64,000 nucleotides of DNA from Dactylis glomerata (taxonomy: Eukaryota > Streptophyta > Magnoliopsida > Poales > Poaceae): contig QXEO01000433.1 in assembly GCA_007115705.1 (NCBI GenBank), positions 310,001 to 374,000 on the forward strand. Reading direction: 5' to 3'. Positions within the stretch are counted from its first letter, which is position 1; each line of letters begins with the position of its first letter. Positions 34,451 through 46,835 of the stretch are shown here, one piece after another. The notes beneath the pieces are model-generated. The model ran no database searches, was not told the origin of the DNA, and was given only the letters and a program-made list of their open reading frames with translations. The position numbers and the translations under genes were made by a program.

Positions 34451-35365
34451 CTAATAAAGATTAAAGTTTTTTATGCTGCAAAGTTCAAGACGCCGGAGTG
34501 AAGCAGAGCCGCCGGTGGGTGGAGCTGTGGCAGTAGAGACGTCGGCTTCAGGTGTGCCGGATCCAGCAGATGGAATAGAGCCATCACCTCTGGCCGGGAC
34601 AAGTCCCTGTTTCAGAAATTCAGTGTCGACTTCCTTAGCTTCTTCTTTGTCCTGGCTGGAGTCGGCAGCATCCTTAGCGTCGTCCTCCTTCTTCTCTGGC
34701 TCGCGGATGTCCCGGACAAAGGCTTCAACAAATCTGTAATATTTTTCTTAGGACGGATGGAGTATAATAGATATTTGTGAATATGCCTTTTTATTTTTGA
34801 GGTTGTACAAATGGCTTTTTGATTATGCTTGCATCAAAACCTTACTAATACACATCGGCTTGTGTACGTACCTGGAGAGAGATTTCCATCAGGTCGCTAG
34901 CAAATTCCACGGGTGCTGATGAAACGCTCGTTTCTGATATGAGGAATCCTCGATGTAATAGCATCAATTCATACGGTAATTAGTTAGTAGATAGATTAAA
35001 CAAATACTAATACTTACAGCTAGTTGCATCTGCGCGCAGCTGTAGCACACAACATCATCAAGGAGCATAGCTGCAGATTGCTCTGCGATTATTGCGCTGG
35101 CGATGGCATCAATCTGAGAAGTCTCGATTGTATCTTGCAGATGGAGATAGCCAGCGCTGGGTGCAGCAAACATGCGGGGACATAGTTGGCGGCAGATCCC
35201 ACGAACCACGGAGAGCGCGCGGCGGCGGCCTCCGATAAAGCTAGGTCTTTTTTAGATGCATCTAGCTGCCAGTCAACGTGGATCACATGGAAGGAAGGGA
35301 AGCTTGGGATTGAACGTTTCAGATTTACGATAGTAGCAGATCTAATGGATAGTTTTAACTTCTTG
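34451..35365 (-). pseudogene. Antisense, intron-containing gene fragment at the 3' end of element E
   Basis: Read on the minus strand, three exons join in phase. Exon 1 is about 35365-35018, with the motif SPWFVGSAANYV near 35190 and, after a 1-base frameshift near 35165, AIASAIIAEQSAAMLLDDVV; it ends at CT/GTAAGT. The intron is 35017-34934 (acceptor TCAG). Exon 2 is 34933-34872 with one in-frame TGA that looks like a decayed TGG, and donor CCAG/GTACGT. The intron is 34871-34734 (acceptor TTACAG). Exon 3 is 34733-34451 with FVEAFVRDIREPEKKEDD, then an acidic and Thr/Pro-rich tail and TAG at 34451-34453. The 5' part is cut off at the junction with H. Tat/Retand elements are known to carry antisense extra ORFs; the function is unknown. 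No enzyme motif is visible. Confidence 0.65.
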
Positions 35366-35369
35366 TGAG

Positions 35370-37254
35370 GATTAATGTGGAAGCTCGTATGGTGCCTCCA
35401 ATTAGTAAATATAAGATGGCTTCTTGCAGTTTTACAAATGTCCTGCAATCTCTCATCATACGATTGGAAACCCTCTTGCCATCCAGATACGCATAGTGGA
35501 TACGGCAGGGTTCATGAAGGATGTCCTCCGCTGATGGGTCAAAATACTTGGACCTGTCCCGTCTAGAGTTGTTTTTTTTATGATACTCGCCATTCTGTTT
35601 CTCATTTCCTTCACCGTCTCTTCTCTTGTACCCTACGACTATTTGGTTACGCGGGGTGCGACCGTCTTCATTGCGAGATCTGCGCCTCTGGTTGTGTTGT
35701 CTGCTTGATCTATCATGCTCGGGCGAACATGCTATTTTGCTATGATAGGCTTCTTCTCCATTTGTGAATCTGTTTGCTACTTCTATTAGCTCTAACACCA
35801 TTCTGGGCTTTATTCTTCCCAATTCTTCAACGAGATCCGAATGGCGAAGGCCAAATGCAAAGGCATCTACTGCTCGCTTGTCGGAGATGTTTTCTGTTGA
35901 TTTTTATTATTATACTCCACCATTGTATATATGAACGAAACCTATCACCACTTTTCTGCATACAAGATTTGACTTCTTCTATTGACGCTAGTCGCTTGTA
36001 TGTTGACCGAAAATTTCTTGTGAATTGATCTTTTAGCTTGCCCCAGCTTCTGATGGAATTGTCGGGTAGCTTGCTTAACAAAGAACGTGTTGCGCCGGTG
36101 AGGTGTAGCTGCAAGCTTTGCATTGCTGTTGCTCTTGATCCTTCGAGTATTTGTATTGCCTGAAGATAATCTGATAACCACAAATTGGGTTCTTGTGACC
36201 CATCATATTTTTGCTGGTCATGTGGTAGCTTAAATCCTCTGGGTACCCATGTACTACGAACCCTTTGGGTAAAGCATAGCGCGCCCATTTCCTTTTCTTT
36301 GTCCTCATAATTTCCTTCATCCCATGCGTAGCGTGATTTGTTCACCCTAGCTTGTGTGATGATATTCCTTGCGTCTTCCCTTCGTGCTTCATGGTTTTCC
36401 CTGTCGGGTGAATTTGTTCTTCGGGTTCGTGGAGATTGGGACTTTTGGCTTCTTTTTCCTGTATGCTCGTGATGTGTTGGCTCCCTTCCTAAAGATTTCT
36501 GCCTTAACTCATCTCCAACTAGTTCGAGGCTTTTTATGGCCGCTTGATGCATGTTCTCCCGTGGATCTCCGGGTTCCAGCTGTGTGGTTAATAGATATGC
36601 TTGTGCTGCCACTAGGGCTACTTCTGGTGTGTCTTGTATGAATTCCTCCTCTTCATCTGATAACAATGTGTTGACGCTCTTTGTGCGGTCCTCTTTCCTA
36701 GGCCATTCTATCCTTCTCCTACTGTGTTTTGGCTCATGATGCCTTTCTTTGCTGGATTCTGACGTTTTGCTGTACTCCTCCCAGTGTGATCTACTCGATG
36801 CACTGTTGTTCTCTTGGCTTCTCCTTAGCTCGCTCTTTTCTTCTAATAACTTCTTTTTGTGTTGATGTAAAGCGTACTGGTATCCCACTAGAACTTCTCT
36901 TCTTGAATCCGCGGGTATTCTCGTGCCGTGATTGATTGCTGACATTATTATTCTCCACTCTCCGGCCGAGACATATACTATCTCCTTCCCTTTCCTGTGG
37001 TTATTCCTCGGGTTGCCACCCTGTGCGTTGACTACCATGTTGTCCACGCCATCATCCTCTTTTGTTGCCTCAGTTATGATAATGCATACTTGGTGTACGC
37101 TGTTGGAGACACCACTATTTCAGGTGGTGAAGTACAATGTTGTGCTTCTGCCGAAATTCTGGCTGGAGTCTGAGTGATCTGATGCTTCTCCTAAGTCGAG
37201 GTTTCCCATGATTTCGTCGAGTTCTTCGATTGTGTCTTCTATGTTTTCTGTCAT
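35370..37254 (-). pseudogene. H: gag fragment of another Gypsy element
   Basis: Starts at ATG 37254 (minus) with an acidic leader (IEDTIEELDEIMGNLDLG). A stop follows near 37120, then a long frame from about 37080 to 35900. It holds a Lys/Arg/Glu-rich, Ser-Arg-containing segment, then the Gag core: QKYDGSQEPNLWLSDYLQ (about 36200), LPDNSIRSWGKLKDQF and NFRSTYKRL. Near 35890 the frame shifts, and Gag continues with FTNGEEAYHSK, an Arg-rich region and a Cys-containing end (DCRTFVKLQEA, about 35440). The fragment has no protease or pol. F inserted at 37292 cut its 5' side. The Gag type is close to that of G (Tat-like) by eye. Confidence 0.75.
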
Positions 37255-37291
37255 CGTGAAGCTGACCTGCGAGTTTACCTCACTAAAAGAG

Positions 37292-38737
37292 TGATGTCTA
37301 TGAACGCTTCTATTCTTGTAGACAGTGTTGGGCCTCTAAGTGCAGAGATTTGTAGAACAGCATCAAGTTTCCCTTAAGTGGATCACCCAAGGTTTATCGA
37401 ACTTAGGGAGGAAGAGGTCAAAGATATCCCACTCAAGCAACCCTGCAATTAAGATACAAGAAGTCTCTTGTGTCCCCAACACACCCAATACACTTGTCAG
37501 GTGTATAGGTGCACTAGTTTAGTGAAGAGATAGTGAAATACAAGTAATATGGATGATTATAAGTGGTAATTGCAATCTGAAATAAAAGTTGTACAAGCAA
37601 ACATGTAGCAGAACTGGTTGTAAACGGTGTTTCAATGCTTAGAAACAAGGCCTAGGGATCATACTTTCACTAGTGGACACTCTCAACAATGATAACATAA
37701 TTGAGCACATAAATATCTTTCTTCACTATGCTACCCTGAACTACTCTCTGGTTGGATAACAAACACTAATCAAGTGTAGGGCTATAAAAGCTCTCCTTAA
37801 AGTTTGCATTCCCCAATCTAGATTACCCCACACTGTCACCTTTAGTGCACTAGACGGTTCCAGACAAACACCACAATTCATAGAGACATCCAACTCAAAT
37901 CATAACTCATGATAAGTATTACTGTAAAGTTTAGCCTAAGAGCCACACACGATGCGCACACTGTCAACTTCACATCGTGGGACAAGTTGTCTCCGGAGAT
38001 TACATTAATCAAAACACTTGATTAGCATAATAGATGAAGAGTAACATCTACTTATTCAACTAGATAACGAATCTCATGATCACATAAAGATCACACCATG
38101 GAAGAGAGAGATGAACCACATAGCTACCGGTAGAGCCCTCAGCCTCGGGGGAGAACTACCCCCTCCTCATCATGGGAGACAACAACGGCGATGAAGATGG
38201 CGGTGGAGTCGATGGAGATGTCTTCGGGGGCAATTCTGCGTCCCGGCTGGGTGCCAGAACAGAGACTTCTGTCCCCCAAACTTCGTCTTTGATGGCGGTG
38301 GCGCTGTGGAACTTTTCGTGGATGGATACTGGACGATTTAGGGTTTTCACGTCTGAGGCTTTTTATAGGCGGAAGGGCGATGTCAGAGGGCACCCAGGGG
38401 GCCCACACCACCTGGTAGTGCGGCCAGGGGGTGACCCGCACCATCCTATGGTGTGGCCAGCCCCTGGCCCTCCTCCGTCTCTGCTTTGGACTCCGTCTTC
38501 GTGTCGGGAAAAATAGGAGGTTTCGCTTTTGTTTTTCCAATTCCGAGAATATTTCTTGTATAACTTTTCTGAAATACAAAAAATAGTAGAAAACATGAAC
38601 TGGCACTGTGGCATCATGTTAATAGGTTAGTTCCAGTAAATGTATAAAAATGCCACGAAGTGTAAACAAAACATAAAGCAATTGGTGTAAAACTAGCATG
38701 GAGCATCAAAAATTATAGATACGTTTGCAACGTATCA
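37292..38737 (-). repeat. 3' LTR of element F (1446 bp)
   Basis: The minus-strand start is TGATACGTTGCAAACGTATC, again palindromic, and the end is AGACATCA. A TATA box (minus) lies at 38360-38367. The segment 37327-37700 has the GTTGGGCCTCTAAGTGCAGAG motif common in Triticeae Gypsy LTRs. Confidence 0.85.
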
Positions 38738-38966
38738 AGCATCCCCAAGCTTAACTCCTGCTCGTCCTCGAGTAGGTAAGTGATAACAAAAATAATAATT
38801 TTTGAGGTGACATGCAGCCAACACAATCTTGATCAAGTTATTGTAAAGCATTGCAAGCTGAGATCAAAGTACTCTAAATATGGGCATAAGAGATATAATT
38901 CTGACAATAGAACTTAGCAACCATGTTACAACATGAAAAGTAACACAAACAAAAGATCATGAATAA
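38738..38966 (-). other. PPT and start of element F internal region
   Basis: AGCATCCCCAAGCTTAAC (plus) at 38738-38755 is the inverted PPT. The rest aligns with 10848-11060 of B2 and stops exactly at the Helitron. Confidence 0.8.
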
Positions 38967-41434
38967 CTAGCAGGGTGGCCCGCGCATTTGCGCGGCTAGC
39001 TTCCTTACAATACTAGAGTTTTTATGCATTATTACATTCATGATTTTCTAACATTTTATTAGTATGTTCGATGTGAGATATTGGTGTCTGAGATTGATAT
39101 TTTATTTATCTCGACATAAACATTTATCGAGTTTAATTTGGACTTAAAAGACCCATTGAGCTTGTAGGTTGCTGGTAAACCCTTATTAAGTATATTACAT
39201 CAAACAATCGAAAAGCTATGACACACCATTGTAAATGAAATTTGCTACTGATATGTATGTTGTTTTTCTCTCTCACTCCTTATCTCCGAGTGTACCTTGT
39301 TGTCAATAATTTTTTGACAGTACAACACTCAACCGCAATTGGAAATTTCTCTATGAGGCTTTCATACTCTTTCTCCGTAGGCATCCTTATTGTGAGTATT
39401 ATTACTTCTCTTTGTTCAATAAAATGACTCCAAGTCCTTTGAAAAATGTTTTACAAATACGTGGTTGCTCTAAAATAACATAGATTTCCATCTAATCTCG
39501 ACTTTACCACTCATATATTTGCATCCAGAAAGTTTATCAATGACCACCAATTCATGCAGCCTCTCCTTTGTCCCATGTCATGGCAAACGATAGACTTGAG
39601 AATAATATCCAATTAACCACCCTCACCAAGTACTTCTAGCCTCATGAGCTCCGCTTATGATCTTGAATTAATGCATGAATCTTCTTCTTTACAAATGAAA
39701 TAGTATGTTTTAACTTTTTACATCATGTTTACATGATTATTTAATTCTCTATGTACTAATTCTCAAATAAACTTTGCTAAAATATTTGATATTTTTTGAA
39801 AAAATTTGCATAGACATGATTTTAACGGCTGGTTAATTTATCTTTTGTTGTTCTTGTTCCTCTTTTCATGTATTTTTCATCTTGATGATTCTGGACCACC
39901 GTCATGACACGACGTCTTGTACTGGTAGACCTTGGTGAAATGGCCTCGTCATACTTAATTTAGAACTTCATCTTTGTCTGATTTCTAACTTAGTATGTGT
40001 ATGGCTTGCTTACAGCGCCTTTGCCACTTAATCTCACTTATGTCGTGTTTTGGTCACAGGCAGAGACTCTTTGAAAGTTCCTGCAAGCATATGCTAGCCA
40101 TATTAACTACTACTCCTTCTAATCCCATGAACTCGATCGATGTAGCACGCTTTATATGCCTCCTCAGCTCTGCTCGCCAACGTCAGGTCCTGGCGCCGTT
40201 TCGTCTATATGCCAGCAAATGTCAAAGCCAAAAACTTTTCATTGCTCCGCTCATTGGAACCACTAAGCTGCTAGCATGGGTGACCACGACGACTGAAGTT
40301 TGATGCACACCGGCAACTTAATCAATATCCTCCACATAAACATTTCAGTCAGAATCGACTTCGTGCATTGAGCTGCCAGTTCAAACAATTTGTTTAGATG
40401 GAATTGAACAATAAACTTGAGTCCATGGGGTGACCCAAAATATTCAAGCTCAGCTAATGAAAACTGCAGTTGCACGAATTCTCTACTACCGTTAGAAGTC
40501 CCACCTGTGTTTGCCTCGCCATCGATCCAAACCTGCCTCGTGGTCTTCACACATCATAGTTTCACGCCAGATAGATATCACACTAATTGGCCATACGGAC
40601 TCGTTGAAGACTTGTGGTAGATTCCGGGCACCTTGGGTGTTCGTGAGATTCATTAGAGCGAGAACGTCATCGTCCCCTCGACCTAGCTTCGCGGGACCGA
40701 GATCGATGTTGTTGCTTCGATTTCATCGATCAACGACTTTATGTTGTCCGGGTGTTTAGCTCAGTGGGAGCGAGATCGACATTTTTTCACGCGAACCCCA
40801 ACATGGAGATCGACGTTGTTGCATCCAGCTCATCGATCAGCCTTAATGCTATCCAGATCCACAGCCGCTGTGATTGATGCTGCTCGGCTTTGATCCACAC
40901 AACATAGCCAGAGCCAGAGAGCTAAATCATCAAGATCCAACCACGATGAGGTAGCAAGAATCCTAGGATACGGCGGCGATGCATGGATGATTGCTAGCTC
41001 GGGCGGGCGGGCGATGGTGCACAGGCGCAGGTGCATGTATCATTGCGGGCATTAACAATTACTGATTCGCCGGCTTGCGGACGTCTGAGCGATGTAGCTG
41101 AGTTGATGTTGTAGCTTGATTCGCCGGATCAGCCATTGGAGTTGCGCGTGTGTGCTTCTCCCCGGTATACGTGTCTATTTAAGGATTGCAAAGTCGTATT
41201 GGACTATGTTTTCGTTTTGTGAGTTCATGTGCTTCACGGAAAGAAATCAATCAGCGGAAATCAATAAGCCGTGTGACTTCCAATCATGTTTCACGTTTGG
41301 CCTCTCTATAGCTATGTACGTCTCTTCAAATCACGTATCTCCTTTTCTCATTAAATCTGAGCCACTCTTTTATGTTGATTTGTGCCTGCTCAATCCTAAC
41401 CATTGGTTGTTAGTTGTTTTAATTATATAATAGA
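38967..41434 (-). mobile_element. Non-autonomous Helitron (2468 bp)
   Basis: In minus orientation it begins TCTATTATATAAT at 41434 and ends CTAG at 38970-38967. Eleven to 13 bases before the end is a perfect 7-bp stem, CCGCGCA/TGCGCGG (38980-38995), the hallmark Helitron 3' hairpin. The flanks are A (38966) and T (41435), the expected A^T insertion site with no duplication. Comparison with the uninterrupted B2 copy (11041-11075) confirms the empty site. No Rep or helicase motif is seen. The interior is AT-rich at 39000-40000 and gene-like in base composition at 40100-41200. A minus ORF of 95 codons (40550-40263) is not recognisable. Two copies of a GAGATCGA(C/T)GTTGTTGC unit lie near 40699 and 40807. 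Confidence 0.85.
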
Positions 41435-43232
41435 TAATGCGTTGAAAGTTATTTGTTTGTTTGGAGCATAGAGAAAACATAACAAAGTGGTATTCAGCTT
41501 GTCGCTCATGGAATAGCAAAACATAAATGCATAGGACACCTTCAAAGTTCAAGAGGGTGACTAGATACAAATAATTTGAGAACAAGCAATACCATAATCA
41601 TAAATCAATCAATAATAAATTTTGGGACTATGCACATTATACTCAGAATGACAACTATGCTCTGCTAATTGTTGCATAAAGATAGAAGATGAAGACTCAA
41701 TATAAAAGTAAAAGAAAGGCCCTTCGCAGAGGGAAGTAGTGATTGCTAGTTTTATAAACCTTCCAAAAATTATGGTACTTATTAGCTTTGAGCTCTCATT
41801 GCCCCTATCATTGGCATCTTGAGTGGTTAAGGTTAACGTGAGATCAAGTATGAGTTATATGCTTGACAAACCATAAGTTGAAAATCTCATGTCCCGTGAA
41901 TTCGAGTACCTAAACCGCATGCTACTCGACTTAGGTCCCAAGCAAGTTCTTGTCATTGTAAGCATACATGTATCATCGAGAATGCCAATGGGGTACCTCC
42001 TGCCCGATGATATGGAAGCTTTCCCATATCAAAATGGCAGGACAAACAGACAATGAATACCTTTGAGATGCGTCGTCGAATGTCCACTATGGTTATGTTG
42101 TAAATTTCCACCATGAATGATGCATGGTTTAGATTAGCGGCCCAGGCATTTCTCTAACACATATACAAACTCCATGACAAGTTTCCAACTTATTTCACAT
42201 CGCTAGGCATCCATAAACAAAAGATCATGATATCAACTAAATAGGAATAAGTGCAATGTTGAAAACGTGCCCCATGAAAGCATGGTTGTGCTAATTCTCA
42301 ACTTACAATTTGCAAGCATATAAACTTCATAAGAGAAGCACAATGGTCAAGTTTATTAAGTGCAAGAAAGTAAATGTGCCATCAAGTTTGTGAGAGCTTT
42401 ACTAACTAATTTTCTCAGAACAAAAAAATTAATTTGGAAGATAGATAAAAGCATGATGAATATACTTGGAATAGCAATAATGCTAATAGGTAGATATGGT
42501 GGAAACATTGGCAAACATTGGTTTTTTGGGATATGGATGCACGAGTAGAGCTCATACTTAGTACAGATGAAGGCTAGCAAGAGACTGGGAGCGACCAACT
42601 AAGAGAGCAATAACGGCCATAATCATGCATAACGACAAAACATTATTAATCAAAGCATAAAGTGATATTACAAGTCAAAAACTAAATGATAATAGAGGCT
42701 TGAGGCGACTGGCTTATAGTCATAACATGGTGTAAGCATGCACCAAGTCAACCCAAATAAAGCATCAAAGGAGAATACCACAATATTATGCTTCTATATG
42801 ATAAAAACACCACATGATTCTGTCAATGGCGCATTAAGCACTCTCAGTCATTTGAGGCAAGTCATGCTACAACAATAACTACTAAGCATATAATCAAAAT
42901 AATATCTAGCATGACATGCTAAAGTCTAAGCCATAGTCTAAACAAGCTTCCTTTTGCACCACTATAAGCATGAAATATTTTACTCTTTTCCAACACCAAT
43001 CAACCTATTTGAAACAACTCTCAAAGATAAAAATCAACAAAGACCAGAGGTCTTAACACACCTAGCTACAAAGAACTAACAAGTTCTGAACAAAAATAAA
43101 GGTGAAAAACAAAAGCTAAACGTAGTACTACCAAAAGAGAACACTCGCAGAACGATAAGAGTGAAAACTATAGTGTTCTAGGCAATGAAAACGGAGCGTG
43201 TCTCTCTCCAAAACAAATATGGTGTGATCCAA
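41435..43232 (-). other. Element F non-coding module between Helitron and chromovirus
   Basis: Inverted counterpart of 2700-4490 in A and 11075-12860 in B2. No gene. Bases 43228-43232 (tccaa) are the left target duplication of the chromovirus. Confidence 0.75.
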
Positions 43233-46200
43233 TGTGACGACCTCAAATTTGATAACAAATTCGAAGTGCCCGTTATGTAATCCATCACAATCCCAGAATC
43301 ATTGTTGTGATTTACATAACGTAGTTGATATCACAGTTCCATAGACATTACAATACGATGGTTCAAATACAATTGTCATATAGACCAAGTCATGTTACAA
43401 CACAATATAGCAGCGGAAATAACGTCTTCGGGTCCATGCCTTCACCCTACAGGCAATGGCGACTCATGGAGACGTGCTTAGTTCTGGTACTCTTCTTCAT
43501 ACCCTTCCTCCTGGTACTCTTCCCCATAGTCTGGCCAAGTTGATAGCCAGGGACACAGCCATGAGTACATTGGATGCACTCGCAAACCATCTTATAAAGG
43601 AAATGATGAAGTAGATATGCAAGTTTGGTATAGTGGACTAAGCACTAAGTTTATTTGCAAAGCTAGTTTTATTTCCCAAGAATGTTAATTGGTAGAAAAG
43701 AGGTTTAGTTCTCTAAGTTCAATCTAAAGAGGAATTTCAAGTGTGTCAACATCAAGGTCAAGTCACAAGTCATTCACCAAGTTCACCATTGTTATTTTTA
43801 TTCTTGACAAAAGTCAAGTACAGCTTGCCAACTGTCCATGACCGCGGACGCGGTATTCGAATAATTTGAAAACCTCTGCAGAGGTGTACACTTTACTCAC
43901 AAGATTCGATACATCTGCCAGGAGAAATCCACGGATCATCATACACAAGTATGCGGGGTTCAGATAATCAAACAAACTCTTTCACTTGCTCACCCTAGTA
44001 TAGGATCCTTCCCTAGAGCCCGGGATACGGAATCCCCGCTCCGGCGCCTCTAGTTCTGGCCACTCCGGGATGCCGGATTAGTGGAATCCACTTGGTTCAG
44101 AAGTAACCGCTCACGGTGTCCTTCCATAAAGGTTTGATACAAGGCCTCCCATACTAAGGTAAACAAGCTACGGACTAAGCCCCTTCCCATATAGGGGTAA
44201 TGTGGTCGTACGGTATGGTTGGCTCCCATAGTACATCACTCGTTGTCATTGAGAAATACATTTCATAGTTCTTAGTCAAGATTGATTTCTTTCATAAAGC
44301 CATTATGTAGGAGCAATCTCCAATTCAAGTTTCAAGTTCAAGTCACCACCTTTCAAATAGAGATCCCCTTATAGATGGCCTCCATATTATTAGCGACTAA
44401 GCAACTACATTGAGTGATGATACTACTAAATATGATTGGATAAACTCAGCTTGATGCTCTTGCTAAGCAAGATATCACTATACTTCTATCATTCTACTCT
44501 AGCAATTCAATCATGCAATTTACTTAAAACAAGTAGAATGCAATATTAAAACTAGGCATTGGGAGTATGAATCAAAAGATGGCTTGCCTTGGTTGGCAAA
44601 GTGTCCGGGGTATTCTTCTTCTTCTTGATAATAATCCCCTCCAATATCCTCCTCGGCAACACTAGCGTCTAATAACGAATAAACACAAAGCACACAATCA
44701 CTACACAATGCTAACAACACACCAAGCACACATATTTGTTTGCTAACAATAGCATTCATGTTGCATTTTATGGAGTTGGATTGCAAGTTTTTCTTCTAAG
44801 TTTTCATCAAGTGTGCAAGTTAGAGTTTCTACTAAGTGTCCTATGTTGTTCACTTTCTAAGCATTGGTATTGGTTTAGGGGTACTAAGACTAGTTCAAGT
44901 GGGGGGGGGATTAACTAAGTAAATTGGTAAAGAGGGCAAATTAATTCTAAGTGTATGATAGGGATCTATCATTTTATGCTACTAACTAGAGTTGGGTTAG
45001 GGTCTAATTGATAACACTAACAGGGTTTGAGTTGATTAGGGTTGACTAACAGTAAGGGAGGGCAGTGGTGAGTTCACAATTTAAATTTCATGATTTTAGG
45101 AGGCTTAAACAATTTTTTAGAAATCTTCTATGATTAATAAAGCTATGGTCACACTATTCATATCTAATTAAATGCCTAATTCAAATTGAATTCCAATCAG
45201 TCCTACAGTGTAGAGCATTTTACAAGCTTTCCAACGCATATTTATTTGCTAGAAAAGGATTTGTAAATCTCTGGGAATTTAAGTTTGAAAATCATATCTG
45301 AATCATATTTGAAATAATTCAAACGGGCGGGAAATTAAATAAAAAGGAAACGGACCGATTTCTAACCTAATAGGCCGATTCTGAACAGAACCCGAATGGG
45401 CCAGCCCAGAAAACGTTTCGCGTGGGGCGGGAATGTTTTAAAACCGAATCTGACAGATGGGGTCCACTCGTCAGATCTAATTAGAATCGCTGAACCGGTA
45501 TGCTTCCGTTGGATCAAGATCCAACGGTGCATCATCGTCGTCTACCCCGGGACAGACCAGGGACTCACCGGCGTTGCAGAGATGAGTGTTCGATGGCGAG
45601 GGCGTGACGGAGAGGAAGCAGAGCTTGACGGCGGTGATGCAGATCGACAGCGGCGGCTCCGCTCCTTCACCTCGCACCAGCAGCAGCTCCAATGGTGGCC
45701 AAAATCCTCCAGAACGCGGCGGCGCTCCCATGCAGAGATCGGACACTTCTGAGGGAGAGAGGAAGAGAGAAGAGTGGGGATCGGTTGCGGTGGTGTGTGT
45801 GTCCTCTGGGAGTGGTCGACGGGGGTTTTTATAGCCTCGGGAGGCCGGGGGCAAGGCGACCAGAAGGTGGCCAGTGCGGGGGTCCTGGCGGCGTTCGGAG
45901 GTCGCACCGGGCACGGCGGCCTCGGGGGCGTGCTGGGAGGTTGTCGCCTCGGCTGCGGAGGGCTGTGGGTCGGCTCTGGCGCATCCATGGCGGTCGGCAA
46001 TGTGCAGGAAGAAGAATGACTGGGAGGGGGCCCTCGGCGCATTTCCCTTCTTCCCTCCACTTCTCACGGCTTGTGTCGGGGCAGAGGGAGTTGGGCTCGA
46101 CCGTGGCACCGTCCAGGAGTGTGGCTACAGTCCTCGAGCGAGCAAGAACAGTGCAGCCCACAGTGAACTCGATTTGCTTTGATTCTTGTCTGCCAGTGTT

Positions 46201-46792
46201 CGACGAAATGCCCGCAAGAGATTTAAATTTGAATTTTTGAAATTTTCCACTTTGGGTGATCAGCATATTGGCCAAGGTTTCCAGTCATATTTTTGTTTTG
46301 GAGAAATAACAGGTTTTGCAAAAATTTATATTTGAAAATAGGGTATGGTCACTGTTTCAGATTCAAACTTTGATTGAAGTTTGAGTGATGTTCTGATTTG
46401 AATTTTGGGTAGCAACTTCTGGGTTGAGTTTGTATGTGACTTGGTGAAGCTCAACTAACTGGCCAAACACTGAGGTAAGTTACAGATTTCTTAATCCAAG
46501 GGCTCAAAGTAGGGTAGTCAAATAGATTTCCTAGATCATCTTATTCTTCTCTTTTTCTTTAATATTTTTATTTCTGGTTTCTTTGATGCTTAGAATTTGT
46601 CTCAATTGCTTCTGTTGGTTAACTTAGAATTAACTAACCAATGCACAACCAAAATAACACACATGAAATCATAGAATACATACAATAGAAAAATACATGC
46701 ATGCATGAAATAATAGATAAAAAGTTTTATCTGGGTCCAAAATTTGGTATTTTAATTAATAAGAAGTGGATTACAATTTCTGAGTTGTTACA
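43233..46792 (-). repeat. 3' LTR of the chromovirus (3560 bp)
   Basis: AT-rich flanks surround a GC-rich centre (about 45390-46150). On the minus strand there is a TATA box at 45826-45833 and a splice donor GTGAGT at 45568-45563. ORFs across the GC-rich part are not conserved in the solo LTR at 29493. Confidence 0.95.
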
Positions 46793-46810
46793 ATCTTCCC
46801 CCCTTAAAAA
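46793..46810 (-). other. Polypurine tract of the chromovirus
   Basis: Minus strand TTTTTAAGGGGGGAAGAT, directly before the TG of the 3' LTR. Confidence 0.85.
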
Positions 46811-46835
46811 GAATCTCGTCCCCGAGATTCACTAA

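Larger units (their letters stand above)
22362..35365 (+). mobile_element. Element E: Tat/Retand-like Gypsy element, 3' LTR missing
   Basis: 5' LTR (22362-23291), PBS (23294-23310), gag, protease, RT, RNase H and integrase follow in order. After pol comes a non-coding stretch and an antisense gene (34451-35365), an arrangement known in Tat/Retand elements. A solo LTR (29493-33019) splits the integrase. The right end stops near 35365 against gag of another element (H); no 3' LTR or PPT was found, so a deletion removed it. Many stops and two mutated RT catalytic residues make it inactive. Confidence 0.8.

Noticed and set aside
34748..34766. Stowaway-like word (GGACGGATGGAGTA)
   Set aside because: No partner end or TA duplication; it lies in a predicted intron of the antisense gene.
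35186..35368. Plus-strand ORF opposite the antisense gene
   Set aside because: Shadow of the minus-strand exon.
40263..40550. 95-codon minus ORF in the Helitron
   Set aside because: No recognisable domain and no splice context; kept only as possible captured DNA.
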